A DNA stretch of 64,000 nucleotides from Brachyspira pilosicoli P43/6/78. GTDB lineage: Bacteria; Spirochaetota; Brachyspiria; Brachyspirales; Brachyspiraceae. Below the pieces are notes generated by a model. It was not told the origin of the DNA. It ran no database searches and worked only from the letters and a program-made list of their open reading frames with translations. Positions 44,764 to 54,744 of the stretch are shown one piece after another. How positions within the stretch are numbered: position 1 is the stretch's first letter; the number at the start of each line of letters is the position of its first letter. The position numbers and the translations under genes were made by a program. The stretch lies in NCBI RefSeq assembly GCF_000325665.1, contig NC_019908.1, positions 868,001-932,000 on the forward strand, in the 5' to 3' direction.

Positions 44764-47700
44764 TCATGCATATTCTATTTCTATCAGAGACCTTAAAGCA
44801 CTCTTAGCTTCGCTTAAAAATCTCTGACTAGGATCAACTTTATAATTTTCACCTATCTTAAATACTTCAGTGCCGCTTTCTGATTTGAGTTTCAAGAAAA
44901 TAGTATAATCACCAGGGTTTGATGATATAGCGTTTTGCAAGCATAATAAATCCATATCATCAAATATATTTTTATTAACATAAAGTGCTAATTGTTTTTT
45001 ACCTGTATTAGTGTTTTTTATAATATTGTTATTAGTTTTCACCGCATGAGTTTCTTTATTATTAACAGTATTTTCATTAGACGGTTTAGGTATTTTATTT
45101 TCTGTTACTAAAGTTTCTGCATTATCTCTTTTTATTTCTCTTTTTACTTCTTTCAACACATTCTTTTTATCATTAAGTACACTGTCTAAATCTTTTATAT
45201 CTATTATGTTGTTATATATTTTACCAGAAAACTTATTTTTATCTCTTTTACCTCTTATTAGTATGCCCATATTTTCATTAAGCAAATCTCTATATTTATC
45301 TGTTTTTGTTGTAATATAGAAAGTACTCTCTGTAAATAAATCTATAACTTTTAATATAAGCATAGGACTATTTTTCTTTGTAGTGCCTTCTGATATATTC
45401 ATTAAAATAGCAGGTATAGAAAACTCATATTTATCTTCAAGTTCTTCTAATTCAAGCAAATTGTTAAAATACTTATAATCAATCTTTGTAATATATCTTG
45501 CAAAAGGATGATATCTCAAAGAAAATCCTAAAACCTCTTTTTCATTTTCCATTAAAATATTATTAGCATATTCAACTTGTTTTTCTATCACCAAAGAAGC
45601 ACTTCCTGTATCATCTTCAGACATAGAATCAAAAAGCATAGTCTGACCAGATAATGTTTCTTTTTGATAGTTAGATGCATGAGCAAGTATTGCATCAAGT
45701 GAAGAAATTAATGCACTTTCTGTATGACCAAAATCTGAGAAAGCACCGCATTTTATAAGCGTTTCATAAACCTTTCTATTAACCAAATGAACATCAACTC
45801 TTTTTACAAAATCTTCTAAATTCTTAAACTGTCCATTATTTTCTCTCTCTTCCTGTATAGCCAAAGCAGCCTGAAGCCCTACACCCTTAACAGCATGTAA
45901 AGCATATACTATCTTTCCATTCTTTTGAGAGAATAAAGCATCACTTTCAAAAACGCTCGCAGTAACAACTTCTATATTTTTTTGTTTAATTTCGTTTAAG
46001 TATAATGCTATCTTATCAGTATCAGCTATTACAGTATTAAGCAAAGCTACATAATATTCCATAGGATAATGAGCTTTTATATACGCCTCTTGATAAGCTA
46101 TTAAAGCATAACAAACAGAGTGAGATTTATTAAAACCATATTCAGCAAAACCTTTCATTGTATCAAAAAGATAGTTTAATAATTCTTCATCATATCCTCT
46201 TTCAAGTCCGCCGCTAATAAACTTCTCTCTCATAGAGTTCATTTTCTCTACGATTTTTTTACCCATAGCCTTTCTTAAGTCATCTGCTTCGGCGGCAGTG
46301 AAACCTCCTATAGCCCTACTTATAGCCATAATCTGTTCTTGATATATTAATACTCCCTGACTTTCTTTAAGTATAGGCTCTAAATCAGGGTGTTTATATA
46401 CTATCTCTTTTCTTTTGTTTTTTCTGTCGGCATAATCTTTATCCATTCCAGATTTTAAAGGACCAGGACGGAATAATGCTACACTTGAAACTAAGTCATC
46501 AAAAGCTGTAGGCTGAATATTTAATAACATCTGACGCATACCAGGACTTTCAAACTGGAAAACTCCTCCTGTATCAGCATGTCTAAATATTTTGTAAACA
46601 GCTTCATCATCTAAAGGTATTTTATCTATATCTATTTCTTTGCCGTATCTTTCTTTTATATCTTTTATGGCATCTTTTATAAGTCTTAAGTTTTTAATAC
46701 CCAAGAAGTCCATCTTTATAAGACCGGCACTTTCAACATAAGTCATCTCATATTGACAAGCTCTTGTACCTGTTTTAGAATCCTGATAAACCGGAGCTAA
46801 ATCAGCTATAGGGTGAGATGATATAATTACACCAGCAGCATGAAGCCCAACATTTCTTACTAATCCGTCAAGCCTCATAGATATCTCATACATATTTTTA
46901 AGCTCTCTGCTATTATCAATCTCTTTTCTAAACTCAGCACAATCAGGGTGGTCATATATATCTACAACTCTTTTAATATCATCAGGTATGCTCTTAGCAA
47001 GTCTATCAGCAGTAGCTAAATCTATACCCATAACACGGCATACATCTCTTATAACAGAACGTCCGCCCAAAGCTCCAAAAGTGGCAATCTGAGAAACATT
47101 GTCTTTACCATATTTGTTTGTTACATAATCTATTACAACTTCTCTCTTATCATCTTGGAAGTCAACGTCTATATCGGGCATGCTCTTTCTTTCAGGATTC
47201 AAAAATCTCTCAAAAAGCAAATTATAATCTAGAGGGTTAACCTTTGTAATTCCGCTAGCAAATGCAACTATTGAACCCGCAGCACTTCCCCTACCAGGAC
47301 CAACAGCAACATCATGATTTCTTGCATAGTTAATAAAGTCTTGAACTACCAAAAAATATCCTTCAAAACCCATCTTAGCTATAACACCCAATTCCATGTC
47401 AAGCCTTTCCATAGCCTCTTTTGGAATATCGTTATTATAATGCTTATTAAGCCCCTCTATACACATTTTTCTTAATGCTGTAGTTTCTGTCTCTCCATTA
47501 GGAAGCTCATAATTAGGCATATAATAAGTTTTTGTCATTATATTTAAATCTTTGCATTGCTCTGCTATTTTTACCGTATTTTCAAAAGCCTTAGGAAGCT
47601 TTGCAAAAGATTTTTTCATCTCTTCTTCAGTTTTTAAATGAAACTCATTGCTTGGAAACTTATATCTTCTTGGAGAATCTAAAGTAGCTTTAGTTTGTAT

Positions 47701-48411
47701 TGCTAAAAGTATCTCATGAGCCTTAGCATCTTCTTTAGATACATAATGCACATCATTTGTAACTACTAATTCTATATTATGATGATTTGCTAATTTGTAT
47801 AATGCACTATTTAATGTTTTCTCTTCTGCTAAACCGTGGTCTTGAAGTTCTATATAAAAATCTTCTCCAAATATAGATTTATAATACTCAGCTAATTTTG
47901 AAGCCTGTTTATAATCTTTTTTTCTTATAGCAATAGGAATCTCTCCGCCCATACAAGCAGATAAACAAATTAAACCCTTATTATATTTTTCTATTAATTC
48001 ATGGTCAACTCTTGGTCTATAATAAAAACCTTCAGTATATCCAAAAGTTACTAACTTACATAAATTATTATATCCCTCTTTATCTTTAGCAAGAAGAACC
48101 AAATGCATAGCACTTTTTTCTTCAGAGTTATCTAATTTTTTGTCAAATCTAGTCTTTGGAGCAACATATACTTCGCAGCCTATGATAGGTATAATTCCTT
48201 TATCTTTAGCCTCAGAAAAAAACTCCATAGCTCCAAACATATTACCATGGTCTGTCATAGCTATAGCAGGCATATCCAATTCTTTTGCCCTATCTATTAA
48301 ACCCGGTATAAGCCTTTTAGTTTTATCAACTTTAGAATATAATGATTTAATACGAGCAGCTCCATCAAGTATAGAATACTGAGTATGCACATGTAAGTGA
48401 ACAAATGACAT
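44764..48411 (-). CDS. dnaE: DNA polymerase III subunit alpha
   Basis: Replicative DNA polymerase catalytic subunit (1215 aa). Features in order: PHP domain (FVHLHVHTQYSILDGAARIK, AMTDHGNMFGAMEFF), palm with GPGRGSAAGSIVAFASGIT and the catalytic PDIDVDFQDDKR, VFQFESPGMRQML, GFNKSHSVCYALIAYQEAYIKAHYP, then helix-hairpin-helix and OB domains. A low-complexity Asn/Lys/Thr linker (about residues 1085-1130) precedes a C-terminal domain. It is dnaE-type, not polC (no exonuclease). Monocistronic. The 248 bases upstream to tRNA-Asn hold only AT-rich DNA and that tRNA's promoter. Confidence 0.98.
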   Translation of the reverse strand: MSFVHLHVHTQYSILDGAARIKSLYSKVDKTKRLIPGLIDRAKELDMPAIAMTDHGNMFGAMEFFSEAKDKGIIPIIGCEVYVAPKTRFDKKLDNSEEKSAMHLVLLAKDKEGYNNLCKLVTFGYTEGFYYRPRVDHELIEKYNKGLICLSACMGGEIPIAIRKKDYKQASKLAEYYKSIFGEDFYIELQDHGLAEEKTLNSALYKLANHHNIELVVTNDVHYVSKEDAKAHEILLAIQTKATLDSPRRYKFPSNEFHLKTEEEMKKSFAKLPKAFENTVKIAEQCKDLNIMTKTYYMPNYELPNGETETTALRKMCIEGLNKHYNNDIPKEAMERLDMELGVIAKMGFEGYFLVVQDFINYARNHDVAVGPGRGSAAGSIVAFASGITKVNPLDYNLLFERFLNPERKSMPDIDVDFQDDKREVVIDYVTNKYGKDNVSQIATFGALGGRSVIRDVCRVMGIDLATADRLAKSIPDDIKRVVDIYDHPDCAEFRKEIDNSRELKNMYEISMRLDGLVRNVGLHAAGVIISSHPIADLAPVYQDSKTGTRACQYEMTYVESAGLIKMDFLGIKNLRLIKDAIKDIKERYGKEIDIDKIPLDDEAVYKIFRHADTGGVFQFESPGMRQMLLNIQPTAFDDLVSSVALFRPGPLKSGMDKDYADRKNKRKEIVYKHPDLEPILKESQGVLIYQEQIMAISRAIGGFTAAEADDLRKAMGKKIVEKMNSMREKFISGGLERGYDEELLNYLFDTMKGFAEYGFNKSHSVCYALIAYQEAYIKAHYPMEYYVALLNTVIADTDKIALYLNEIKQKNIEVVTASVFESDALFSQKNGKIVYALHAVKGVGLQAALAIQEERENNGQFKNLEDFVKRVDVHLVNRKVYETLIKCGAFSDFGHTESALISSLDAILAHASNYQKETLSGQTMLFDSMSEDDTGSASLVIEKQVEYANNILMENEKEVLGFSLRYHPFARYITKIDYKYFNNLLELEELEDKYEFSIPAILMNISEGTTKKNSPMLILKVIDLFTESTFYITTKTDKYRDLLNENMGILIRGKRDKNKFSGKIYNNIIDIKDLDSVLNDKKNVLKEVKREIKRDNAETLVTENKIPKPSNENTVNNKETHAVKTNNNIIKNTNTGKKQLALYVNKNIFDDMDLLCLQNAISSNPGDYTIFLKLKSESGTEVFKIGENYKVDPSQRFLSEAKSALRSLIEIEYA

Positions 48412-48603
48412 AAAATTATACCCCTAATTTTCTAAATCTTATTTTATACCCAATTATGTTAAATATCAAGTTAAAAACCGATTTAAAAACAATATTATCA
48501 TACACTATAAATATTTACGGTAAAAAAAGCTAAAAATTAAATCCAAATATAATAAATTTCAAATAATATCAATAATAGTATAATAAAAAACGCATTTTAG
48601 GTA

Positions 48604-48632
48604 TTGACATTTTTTATTAAACATGCTATTAT
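48604..48632 (+). promoter_or_regulatory. Promoter of tRNA-Asn
   Basis: TTGACA at 48604-48609, 17-base spacer, TATTAT at 48627-48632; start expected near 48640, about 20 bases before the tRNA. Confidence 0.7.
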
Positions 48633-48660
48633 ACTGAAACAATTAAAGATAAAAAAATAT

Positions 48661-48733
48661 TCCGAGATAGCTCAGTCGGTAGAGCAGGTGACTGTTAATC
48701 ACCGGGTCGCAGGTTCGAGCCCTGTTCTCGGAG
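48661..48733 (+). tRNA. tRNA-Asn (anticodon GTT)
   Basis: Complete 73-base cloverleaf. The acceptor TCCGAGA pairs with TCTCGGA, the D-arm is AGCTCAGTCGGTAGAGC, the anticodon stem GTGACT-GTTAATCAC carries GTT, and the T-arm is CAGGTTCGAGCCCTG. Discriminator G; CCA not encoded. Confidence 0.98.
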
Positions 48734-48742
48734 CATTATTTT

Positions 48743-48770
48743 AGCCCTATGTTTAATAGGGCTTTTTTAT
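48743..48770 (+). terminator. Rho-independent terminator of tRNA-Asn
   Basis: AGCCCTAT (48743-48750), a 5-base loop and ATAGGGCT (48756-48763) form a perfect stem followed by a T-run (48763-48768). Confidence 0.92.
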
Positions 48771-48812
48771 TGCAATAATTAATAATAAAATAACTAATTA
48801 AAAAATATAAAC

Positions 48813-49904
48813 TCAATAATTTATCTTAAAAACAACCATAGAACAATCATCATCAGGACTCCTATAATCTAAATACTCATAAAAATCCTTCTTAATAGTT
48901 TCTACAATAGTCTCAGAACTATAAGCACTATTACTTATAAACATATCCTTTAATCTATCTATGCCGTATACATCATATTTATTTTTTGACTTTGAAGCCT
49001 CAATAATACCGTCTGTAAAAAACAAAAATACATCTCCATTATTAATCTCAATATCCTCTTCATGGAAATACGCTGTAGGAAATAAGCCTATTATTGTGCC
49101 TCCGTTTCTATATTCTTTAATAGCATTATTATGTATGGCAAGCAAAGGAGTATGAGATGCATTCGAATAACTTAAAACTCTATTTTTTAAATCTATTTTG
49201 GCAACTATCATAGTAGAATAATAACCATTAGGCATCATATTAATTAAGGTATCATTTATATCATGAAGCAAATCTCTAACACTTGTAAAACTTTTAGATA
49301 AATCCCTAAACGCCGTCTTTATTACAGCCGTTATTATAGCAGCATCTATACCATGACCGCTCACATCTGATATAATAAAAAGTATTTGACTAGTATCATC
49401 ATTTAAATAAACATAGTCAAAAAAATCTCCCCCTATTATCTCAACAGGATTATAAAATGAATAAGAAGATAAATGCTCATTATTAGGCATTTTTTTAGGA
49501 AGCATAAAACTCTGTATCTTCTTAGCTTTTTTCATATCTTTTTTATACTTCTTTCTTATGTTGTCCAATACATCATATCTTCCTAATATATACATGTTTT
49601 TTTCTTTTAATTTTCTTATAGCATTCTGATAATCATATAATATACTGCTAGTAATTTTTGAAAGCCTATATGTAACTCCATTATTTTGAGTTTCCATTAT
49701 TTCTTTATAATTGCTTATAGAACTATTTAAATAAAAATATACTATAGAAAAAGAAATTAAAAAAATTAAAAACAAAACAAGTAAAATAGCAAATACTATT
49801 TTTGTTTCATAATAGATTATAGAAGCAATATTTAATATAAGAAATAGCAAAGAAAATACTATAGCAATAATCTTAAAAAATATTAATAATTTTTCATTTC
49901 TCAT
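48813..49904 (-). CDS. Membrane-anchored PP2C-type (SpoIIE/RsbU family) serine phosphatase
   Basis: Signalling phosphatase (363 aa). Two N-terminal helices (residues about 8-60) anchor it. A linker of about 90 residues, partly coiled-coil, leads to the catalytic domain: QSFMLPKKMPNNEHL, the metal-binding VEIIGGDFFDYVYL and SDVSGHGIDAAIIT, LSYSNASHTPLL, and FFTDGIIEASKSKN with the C-terminal SPDDDCSMVVFKI. All PPM metal ligands are present. Such proteins usually dephosphorylate an anti-sigma-factor antagonist; no partner is adjacent. It is convergent with tRNA-Asn and its terminator. Confidence 0.92.
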   Translation of the reverse strand: MRNEKLLIFFKIIAIVFSLLFLILNIASIIYYETKIVFAILLVLFLIFLISFSIVYFYLNSSISNYKEIMETQNNGVTYRLSKITSSILYDYQNAIRKLKEKNMYILGRYDVLDNIRKKYKKDMKKAKKIQSFMLPKKMPNNEHLSSYSFYNPVEIIGGDFFDYVYLNDDTSQILFIISDVSGHGIDAAIITAVIKTAFRDLSKSFTSVRDLLHDINDTLINMMPNGYYSTMIVAKIDLKNRVLSYSNASHTPLLAIHNNAIKEYRNGGTIIGLFPTAYFHEEDIEINNGDVFLFFTDGIIEASKSKNKYDVYGIDRLKDMFISNSAYSSETIVETIKKDFYEYLDYRSPDDDCSMVVFKINY

Positions 49905-49981
49905 ATATTATTATAGATTATAACAAAAAGAAACAATTATGCAAATCTATTAATAATAAATAGTCATTAATAAAAAATATA

Positions 49982-50350
49982 TTATTTTTTAAATATAAAA
50001 AATACAGCTAATATTAAACATAAAAAACCAATGAAATGATTAATTCTCAAAGTTTCTGTTTTGAAAAATACAACTGTAAATATTGTGAATATTGTTAAAG
50101 TAATAACTTCCTGCATAACTTTTAATTGCATAAGCGAAAAAGGTCCCCCATTTCCATTAAAACCAATTCTGTTAGCAGGCACTTGAAAGCAGTATTCAAA
50201 TAAAGCAATGCCCCAGCTAATTAATATAACAAAAGGAAGAGATAATTTAGCAAAACCTTTCATCTCGCTAAATTTTAAATGCCCATACCAAGCTATAGTC
50301 ATAAATGTATTTGATAAAATAAGAAGTATTATAGTAGTTATACCTTTCAT
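49982..50350 (-). CDS. DUF486 / DMT-superfamily small membrane protein
   Basis: A 122-residue protein with four predicted helices, matching the DUF486 family (multidrug/metabolite-transporter superfamily fold). Recognisable stretches are LSNTFMTIAWYGHLKF, LFEYCFQVPANRIGF and QLKVMQEVITLTIFTIFTVVFF. Function unknown; perhaps a dimeric small transporter. The longer reading from 50359 starts at TTG; the ATG at 50350 has GGAG about ten bases upstream. It follows murB by about 57 bases on the same strand. Confidence 0.88.
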   Translation of the reverse strand: MKGITTIILLILSNTFMTIAWYGHLKFSEMKGFAKLSLPFVILISWGIALFEYCFQVPANRIGFNGNGGPFSLMQLKVMQEVITLTIFTIFTVVFFKTETLRINHFIGFLCLILAVFFIFKK

Positions 50351-50406
50351 AAGTTTCAATCTCCTATTTTTTACTATGATTTATTAAAAAAGAAATATTT
50401 ATTTTA

Positions 50407-51336
50407 CTAACTTAAAAGCTTAATATTAATTTTAGGATTTAAAGCATAATGCTGTTCTATTTTCTTTTTTGTATCATCTATTAAAGATAACACATCAGAA
50501 GCTTTAGACATATCAGTAGAGCAATTATCTATATAATGACATTCATTAACTATATAATTAGGAAATCTTTTGTGCCATCTCATAGTGCCTGCCTTCATAT
50601 CAAGCCCGCCAACTCTCTCAACCATCTCATAAGCTTTTATATTATCAAAATCTTCAAACACAGGACCAATATTAGCTTCCATTGGGGCAACAGAACCTCT
50701 TATATATCTAAACCAATCTATTCTATTATCTATACTTTCAGGAGAATCTTTCTCTAATCTTAAAGTAGCAGATAAAATAATCATATTATCCTTAATTTCT
50801 CTGCTGGAAGATAAATATTCATTTTTAGATATATCTTTTATAATCATTAAATCTTGATAAAGCACAGTTAAAGTCTCTACAATATCCATAAATGACATGC
50901 CAAAAGATTCAAGCTCTCCATAAATAGCAGACTCTATTCTGCTATTAACTAAAGCAACAAACTCCAAACCAGATAAATTTCTAATACGTGCCTCATGCGA
51001 AAGTCTCTCTAAAATAGCAGAACTATTAGCCTTTAATACGCAATCATCTAAAAACTCAAAATCTTCAAAACTTCCTTCCATAGATATAATAACGCCCTCA
51101 TATCCCTCATCAGATACAAGGAATTTATTTTTATCTTTTATCACAAAATATTTTATATTATTTTTATTTAAAAACACAAGTAAAGATAAAAGTTCATCTA
51201 TATTCTTTACAGTAACATATAAATCTACTATTCCACCAACACTAAAACTAGTACATTCTTTAAACGGACGGTTTTTATTGTATGTAACCTTATTTTCTTG
51301 TAAAAAATCTTCAAGAGCCTGATAATTTTTTTGCAT
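50407..51336 (-). CDS. MurB-like protein (UDP-N-acetylmuramate dehydrogenase family), catalytic motifs degenerate
   Basis: Homologous to MurB, the FAD enzyme that reduces UDP-GlcNAc-enolpyruvate (309 aa). The N-terminus (FKECTSFSVGGIVDLYVTVKN), LVSDEGYEGVII, the RYIRGS-like middle and FPNYIVNE keep the fold. Signature motifs are altered: the FAD-binding GGGSNLL is KDKNKFL (68-73), the GIPGTVGGA loop is LVNSRIESA (129-137), the YRxS stretch is YLSS (174-177), and the catalytic-Ser GSVF is GPVF (224-227). It may be inactive or regulatory. It overlaps murC by 26 bases (start inside murC), so it is translated with it. Confidence 0.82.
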   Translation of the reverse strand: MQKNYQALEDFLQENKVTYNKNRPFKECTSFSVGGIVDLYVTVKNIDELLSLLVFLNKNNIKYFVIKDKNKFLVSDEGYEGVIISMEGSFEDFEFLDDCVLKANSSAILERLSHEARIRNLSGLEFVALVNSRIESAIYGELESFGMSFMDIVETLTVLYQDLMIIKDISKNEYLSSSREIKDNMIILSATLRLEKDSPESIDNRIDWFRYIRGSVAPMEANIGPVFEDFDNIKAYEMVERVGGLDMKAGTMRWHKRFPNYIVNECHYIDNCSTDMSKASDVLSLIDDTKKKIEQHYALNPKINIKLLS

Positions 51337-52693
51337 AATCGTTACTAACCTTTACTATATTACCAGCCCCCAAAGTAATTATTATATCTCCGTCTTTTTT
51401 TATTTTTTCTAATTCTGGTAATATATCTTCTATATTTTTTATATATTTTATATTATTATTTTTTACTATTTTGCATATAGTCTCACCGCTAATTCCAGCA
51501 ATAGGACTTTCTCCTGCCGCATATATATCGGTAATTATCAAATTATCAGCATCTAAAAAAGCATTTTCAAAATCATTTAAAAGCAGCTGAGTTCTGCTGT
51601 ATCTATGAGGCTGAAATATAGCTATAATACGTCTGTCTTTATAAGCATTTCTAAGCGAAGACAATGTAGCTTTTATTTCTGTAGGGTGATGTCCATAATC
51701 ATCAAATAATGTTATCTCTTTATCATATAATTTATTTAATCTTCTGCCTACACCTTCAAAAGTTTTAAGTGCTTTTTTTATAGTATCAGTATCTATATCT
51801 AAATGATATGCTACAGCGATTGATGCTAAAGAATTAAGTACATTATGCTCCCCTATTAAAGGAAGTTCAAACTCGCCTAAAAACTTATCTTTATAATAAG
51901 CTTTAAAATATGTTTTAAACTCTTCTGTTTTTATAGAGCTTTTATCAACATAAAAATCATATTCATTAGAAAATCCATAAGAATAATATTTTTTACTTAC
52001 ACTTTTAGCCAAATCTTTTACAACATCATTTTCAAAACAAAGAAAAGAACAGCCATAAAAAGGAACTTTATTAATAAAATCCAAAAAAGCAAGTCTTAAT
52101 TTTTCAACATTGCCGTAATAATCTAAATGGTCATTATCTATATTTGTAACTACGCTAAATACAGGTGAAAGTCTTAAAAAGCTTCCGTCACTCTCATCTG
52201 CCTCGCAAACCATATATTCACTATTCAAATTACAATAAGCATTGCTCTTAAGATTAAAATGATTTCCGCCTATTATACATATAGGGTTTAATTCAGCTTC
52301 TATCATTATTTGACTTATTAAAGAAGTGGTAGTAGTTTTACCATGAGAGCCTGATATTGCTATGCCTTGTTTTAAACGCATAATTTCAGCAAGCATTTCC
52401 CCTCTTGGTATTACAATAATATTTTTCTTTTTAGCTGATATTATCTCTTCATTAGTTGGGCTTATTGCAGAAGAACTAACAACTGCTGTAACATCATCTT
52501 CTACATTGCTTTCTTTATGACCATAATAAACTTTTATGCCGCAATCTTCAAGCGACTGAGTTTTTGGAGTTTTAGCTAAATCGCTTCCTGTAATAGTAAA
52601 TTCATCTATAGAATTAAGAACCAATGCTATAGCACTCATTCCTATTCCGCCTATTCCTATAAAATGTATCTTCTCTTTCTTTTTTGTAAACAT
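51311..52693 (-). CDS. murC: UDP-N-acetylmuramate--L-alanine ligase
   Basis: Adds the first amino acid, L-alanine, to UDP-MurNAc in peptidoglycan synthesis. The 460 residues show the N-terminal nucleotide fold HFIGIGGIGMSAIALVLN, the ATP loop ISGSHGKTTTTSLISQI, EADESDGSFLRL, TNIDNDHLDYYGN, a central LIGEHNVLNSLASIAVAYHL and C-terminal FDDYGHHPTEIKATL with FQPHRYSRTQLLL. All intact and full length. It is the first gene of a pair with the murB-like gene, whose start lies inside its 3' end. Confidence 0.97.
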   Translation of the reverse strand: MFTKKKEKIHFIGIGGIGMSAIALVLNSIDEFTITGSDLAKTPKTQSLEDCGIKVYYGHKESNVEDDVTAVVSSSAISPTNEEIISAKKKNIIVIPRGEMLAEIMRLKQGIAISGSHGKTTTTSLISQIMIEAELNPICIIGGNHFNLKSNAYCNLNSEYMVCEADESDGSFLRLSPVFSVVTNIDNDHLDYYGNVEKLRLAFLDFINKVPFYGCSFLCFENDVVKDLAKSVSKKYYSYGFSNEYDFYVDKSSIKTEEFKTYFKAYYKDKFLGEFELPLIGEHNVLNSLASIAVAYHLDIDTDTIKKALKTFEGVGRRLNKLYDKEITLFDDYGHHPTEIKATLSSLRNAYKDRRIIAIFQPHRYSRTQLLLNDFENAFLDADNLIITDIYAAGESPIAGISGETICKIVKNNNIKYIKNIEDILPELEKIKKDGDIIITLGAGNIVKVSNDYAKKLSGS

Positions 52694-52772
52694 TTATACA
52701 TATCCATAAAATTTTTTATCTTTATAAAACAAAACAAATAATTTTTAGTTAAAATTACATAAAAAATTGTAA

Positions 52773-53228
52773 TTAATTAATATTAATTTTCTTTATAATA
52801 TTTGTGGTAGAATACCCATTTACGAAATCTATTAATACGGTCTGTTTAGCATATTCTCTGCCAACAACCTCTTCTATTTTATAATCTCCGCCCTTTACCA
52901 AAATATCAGGTTTTATAAATTTAATTAATTCTAAAGGGGTGTCTTCATCAAAAATAACAACATAATCAATACATTCTAAAGCAGATAATACTATAGCCCT
53001 ATCAGTTTCATTATTTATTGGTCTGCTAGCACCTTTTAACCTTCTCACAGAATCATCACTATTTAAGCCAAGTATAAGTATATCTCCAAGCTCTTTTGCT
53101 TTTTGTAAATACTCTACATGTCCCCTATGAATAATATCAAAACAGCCGTTAGTAAATACTATCTTTTTTCCTTCTCTAGCATTCAATATATTTTTTAATT
53201 CTTCTAAATTATTAAGTATCTTTTTCAT
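52773..53228 (-). CDS. HldE/RfaE2-type sugar nucleotidyltransferase
   Basis: Nucleotidyltransferase of the cytidylyltransferase-like family, closest to the C-terminal domain of HldE (RfaE2), which adenylates D-glycero-beta-D-manno-heptose 1-phosphate for lipo-oligosaccharide (151 aa). Motifs: [21 protein letters not shown] (HxGH), [39 protein letters not shown] and C-terminal [11 protein letters not shown]. The HldE kinase domain is absent, as in split RfaE1/RfaE2 systems. The reading from 53237 begins TTG; the ATG at 53228 is preferred. Monocistronic, 80 bases before murC. Confidence 0.9.
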   Translation of the reverse strand: MKKILNNLEELKNILNAREGKKIVFTNGCFDIIHRGHVEYLQKAKELGDILILGLNSDDSVRRLKGASRPINNETDRAIVLSALECIDYVVIFDEDTPLELIKFIKPDILVKGGDYKIEEVVGREYAKQTVLIDFVNGYSTTNIIKKININ

Positions 53229-53337
53229 AATCAACAAAGCATAAACAAAACTATTTTGAAATTTTGATATTAATTATATCATAAAATCAATTAATAACAA
53301 TCAAAATTGAGCAATAATTTAAATTAATTATATTTTT

Positions 53338-54744
53338 TTAATTATTAGCTCTTTTTTTGGAAGCAAAAAATACTATAAAACCAAATAACAAATATAAAGC
53401 AGAAGTAATTATTGCTGTAATTAAATTATCCATAGTAGAACCAATAGCTAAAACAGTATTTAAAATAGGAACAACCAAAAGCCCAGTAACAGACATCAAT
53501 GAAAAGCCTAAAGAAAACTCACTTAAAGCAGGACTTTTATAATCAGGGTCGCATATTTTAAGAAGCGTCATACCAGTGATGAGTACCCCTGTTAAAGTGC
53601 CCCAAGAAATTATAGCTCTCTCAAAAGTATAATCATCTTTAAATAATATTTTAGTAAAATAAAACACTATTAAATATGTAAATACAAATCCAAGCACGCA
53701 CATAACTATTATTGGAGCCATATAAGTCATAACAGCCTTTATAGGCAAGCTTGTTATAGCAGATACTATAGCAAAGTCGCTTAAAGTACCCATTATTTTA
53801 GCCTTTACTTTAGAATCTACACACCAAGATAATTTTAGTTTTTTTATAGCGAAGTTTAATGCAAACATTATTATCATAGCATAAGTCCAAACAGGCAAAA
53901 CATTAAGCCCCTGTATACCTACTTTTTTTATAAATCCTAATACAATATAAGCAACAGCACATACACTAAATATAATAGCAAGGTGAAAAGTTATAGTCTC
54001 TATTGAGCTGCTGAAAAAAGTCTCTCTTCCCAAACTAGCCTGCTTAGATATATCATTATTATAACCCACCTTTGTAGGGTCTTCACTTGATATTTTTTTT
54101 ACTATATTAGTTTTATTTTTTCTTATAGCAATATTAATAAAAACTATACCAAAAAGTATACCGCCAATAAGCCCAATAGTAGCAGTAGTTAAAGCAACAC
54201 CCTGAGCAGTTTCTTGTATTATTATAGGAAGTCCAAAGCCTTCAAGCAATTTACCAGTTGAAGCTGCAAGCCCATGACCTCCTGCAAACCCTGCAGAAAG
54301 TTCATAACCGAATGTTCTATACATTGGCATATTTGGAGATATTTTTGTAAATAGTATATTTGTAGCATAGCCTATAGCAGATTGAGCCATACTTGCACAT
54401 TGAAATATAGCAAATAACATTAAAACTTTAGCAGGATAAAGTGATTTTATAGTTTTGTTTTCATTTAAAAACATACCCAAAGGAATGGCCGCAAATATCG
54501 GCACAGATAAAATACCTGGTAAAAGAGAATAAAACTTAATATATTCAACTGATATAGAATAATTAGTAAATCTTCCTAAAATCTCTGGTGATATTATGAG
54601 TCCTATAAATCCTCCTATTACAGAGGCAGGCAAATATAATTCTTGAAAAAGTTTTACCTTTGCCCTTAAAAAAGTACCTATTAATAATAATATAGACAAG
54701 AGTCCCAATGCTTGAAGTAATTGAGTTAATAATTGCGAAGTCAT
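53338..54744 (-). CDS. gltS: Sodium/glutamate symporter GltS
   Basis: Na+-coupled glutamate uptake protein (468 aa) with about ten to twelve helices in two inverted repeats. Typical motifs: ELYLPASVIGGFIGLI, the first re-entrant loop AGFAGGHGLAASTG, and the second-half WGTLTGVLITGMTLLKICDP (the mirrored GTxTG loop). A polar Lys/Asp-rich loop (about residues 205-245) divides the halves, as in GltS. The start overlaps by 4 bases the stop of the SanA-like gene upstream (ATGA-type), so the two are translationally coupled. Confidence 0.95.
   Translation of the reverse strand: MTSQLLTQLLQALGLLSILLLIGTFLRAKVKLFQELYLPASVIGGFIGLIISPEILGRFTNYSISVEYIKFYSLLPGILSVPIFAAIPLGMFLNENKTIKSLYPAKVLMLFAIFQCASMAQSAIGYATNILFTKISPNMPMYRTFGYELSAGFAGGHGLAASTGKLLEGFGLPIIIQETAQGVALTTATIGLIGGILFGIVFINIAIRKNKTNIVKKISSEDPTKVGYNNDISKQASLGRETFFSSSIETITFHLAIIFSVCAVAYIVLGFIKKVGIQGLNVLPVWTYAMIIMFALNFAIKKLKLSWCVDSKVKAKIMGTLSDFAIVSAITSLPIKAVMTYMAPIIVMCVLGFVFTYLIVFYFTKILFKDDYTFERAIISWGTLTGVLITGMTLLKICDPDYKSPALSEFSLGFSLMSVTGLLVVPILNTVLAIGSTMDNLITAIITSALYLLFGFIVFFASKKRANN

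Noticed and set aside
50407-51336. MurB-like gene as a frameshifted pseudogene
   Set aside because: The frame is open over 309 residues and the changes are substitutions spread across motifs, not a break, so it looks like a maintained divergent protein.
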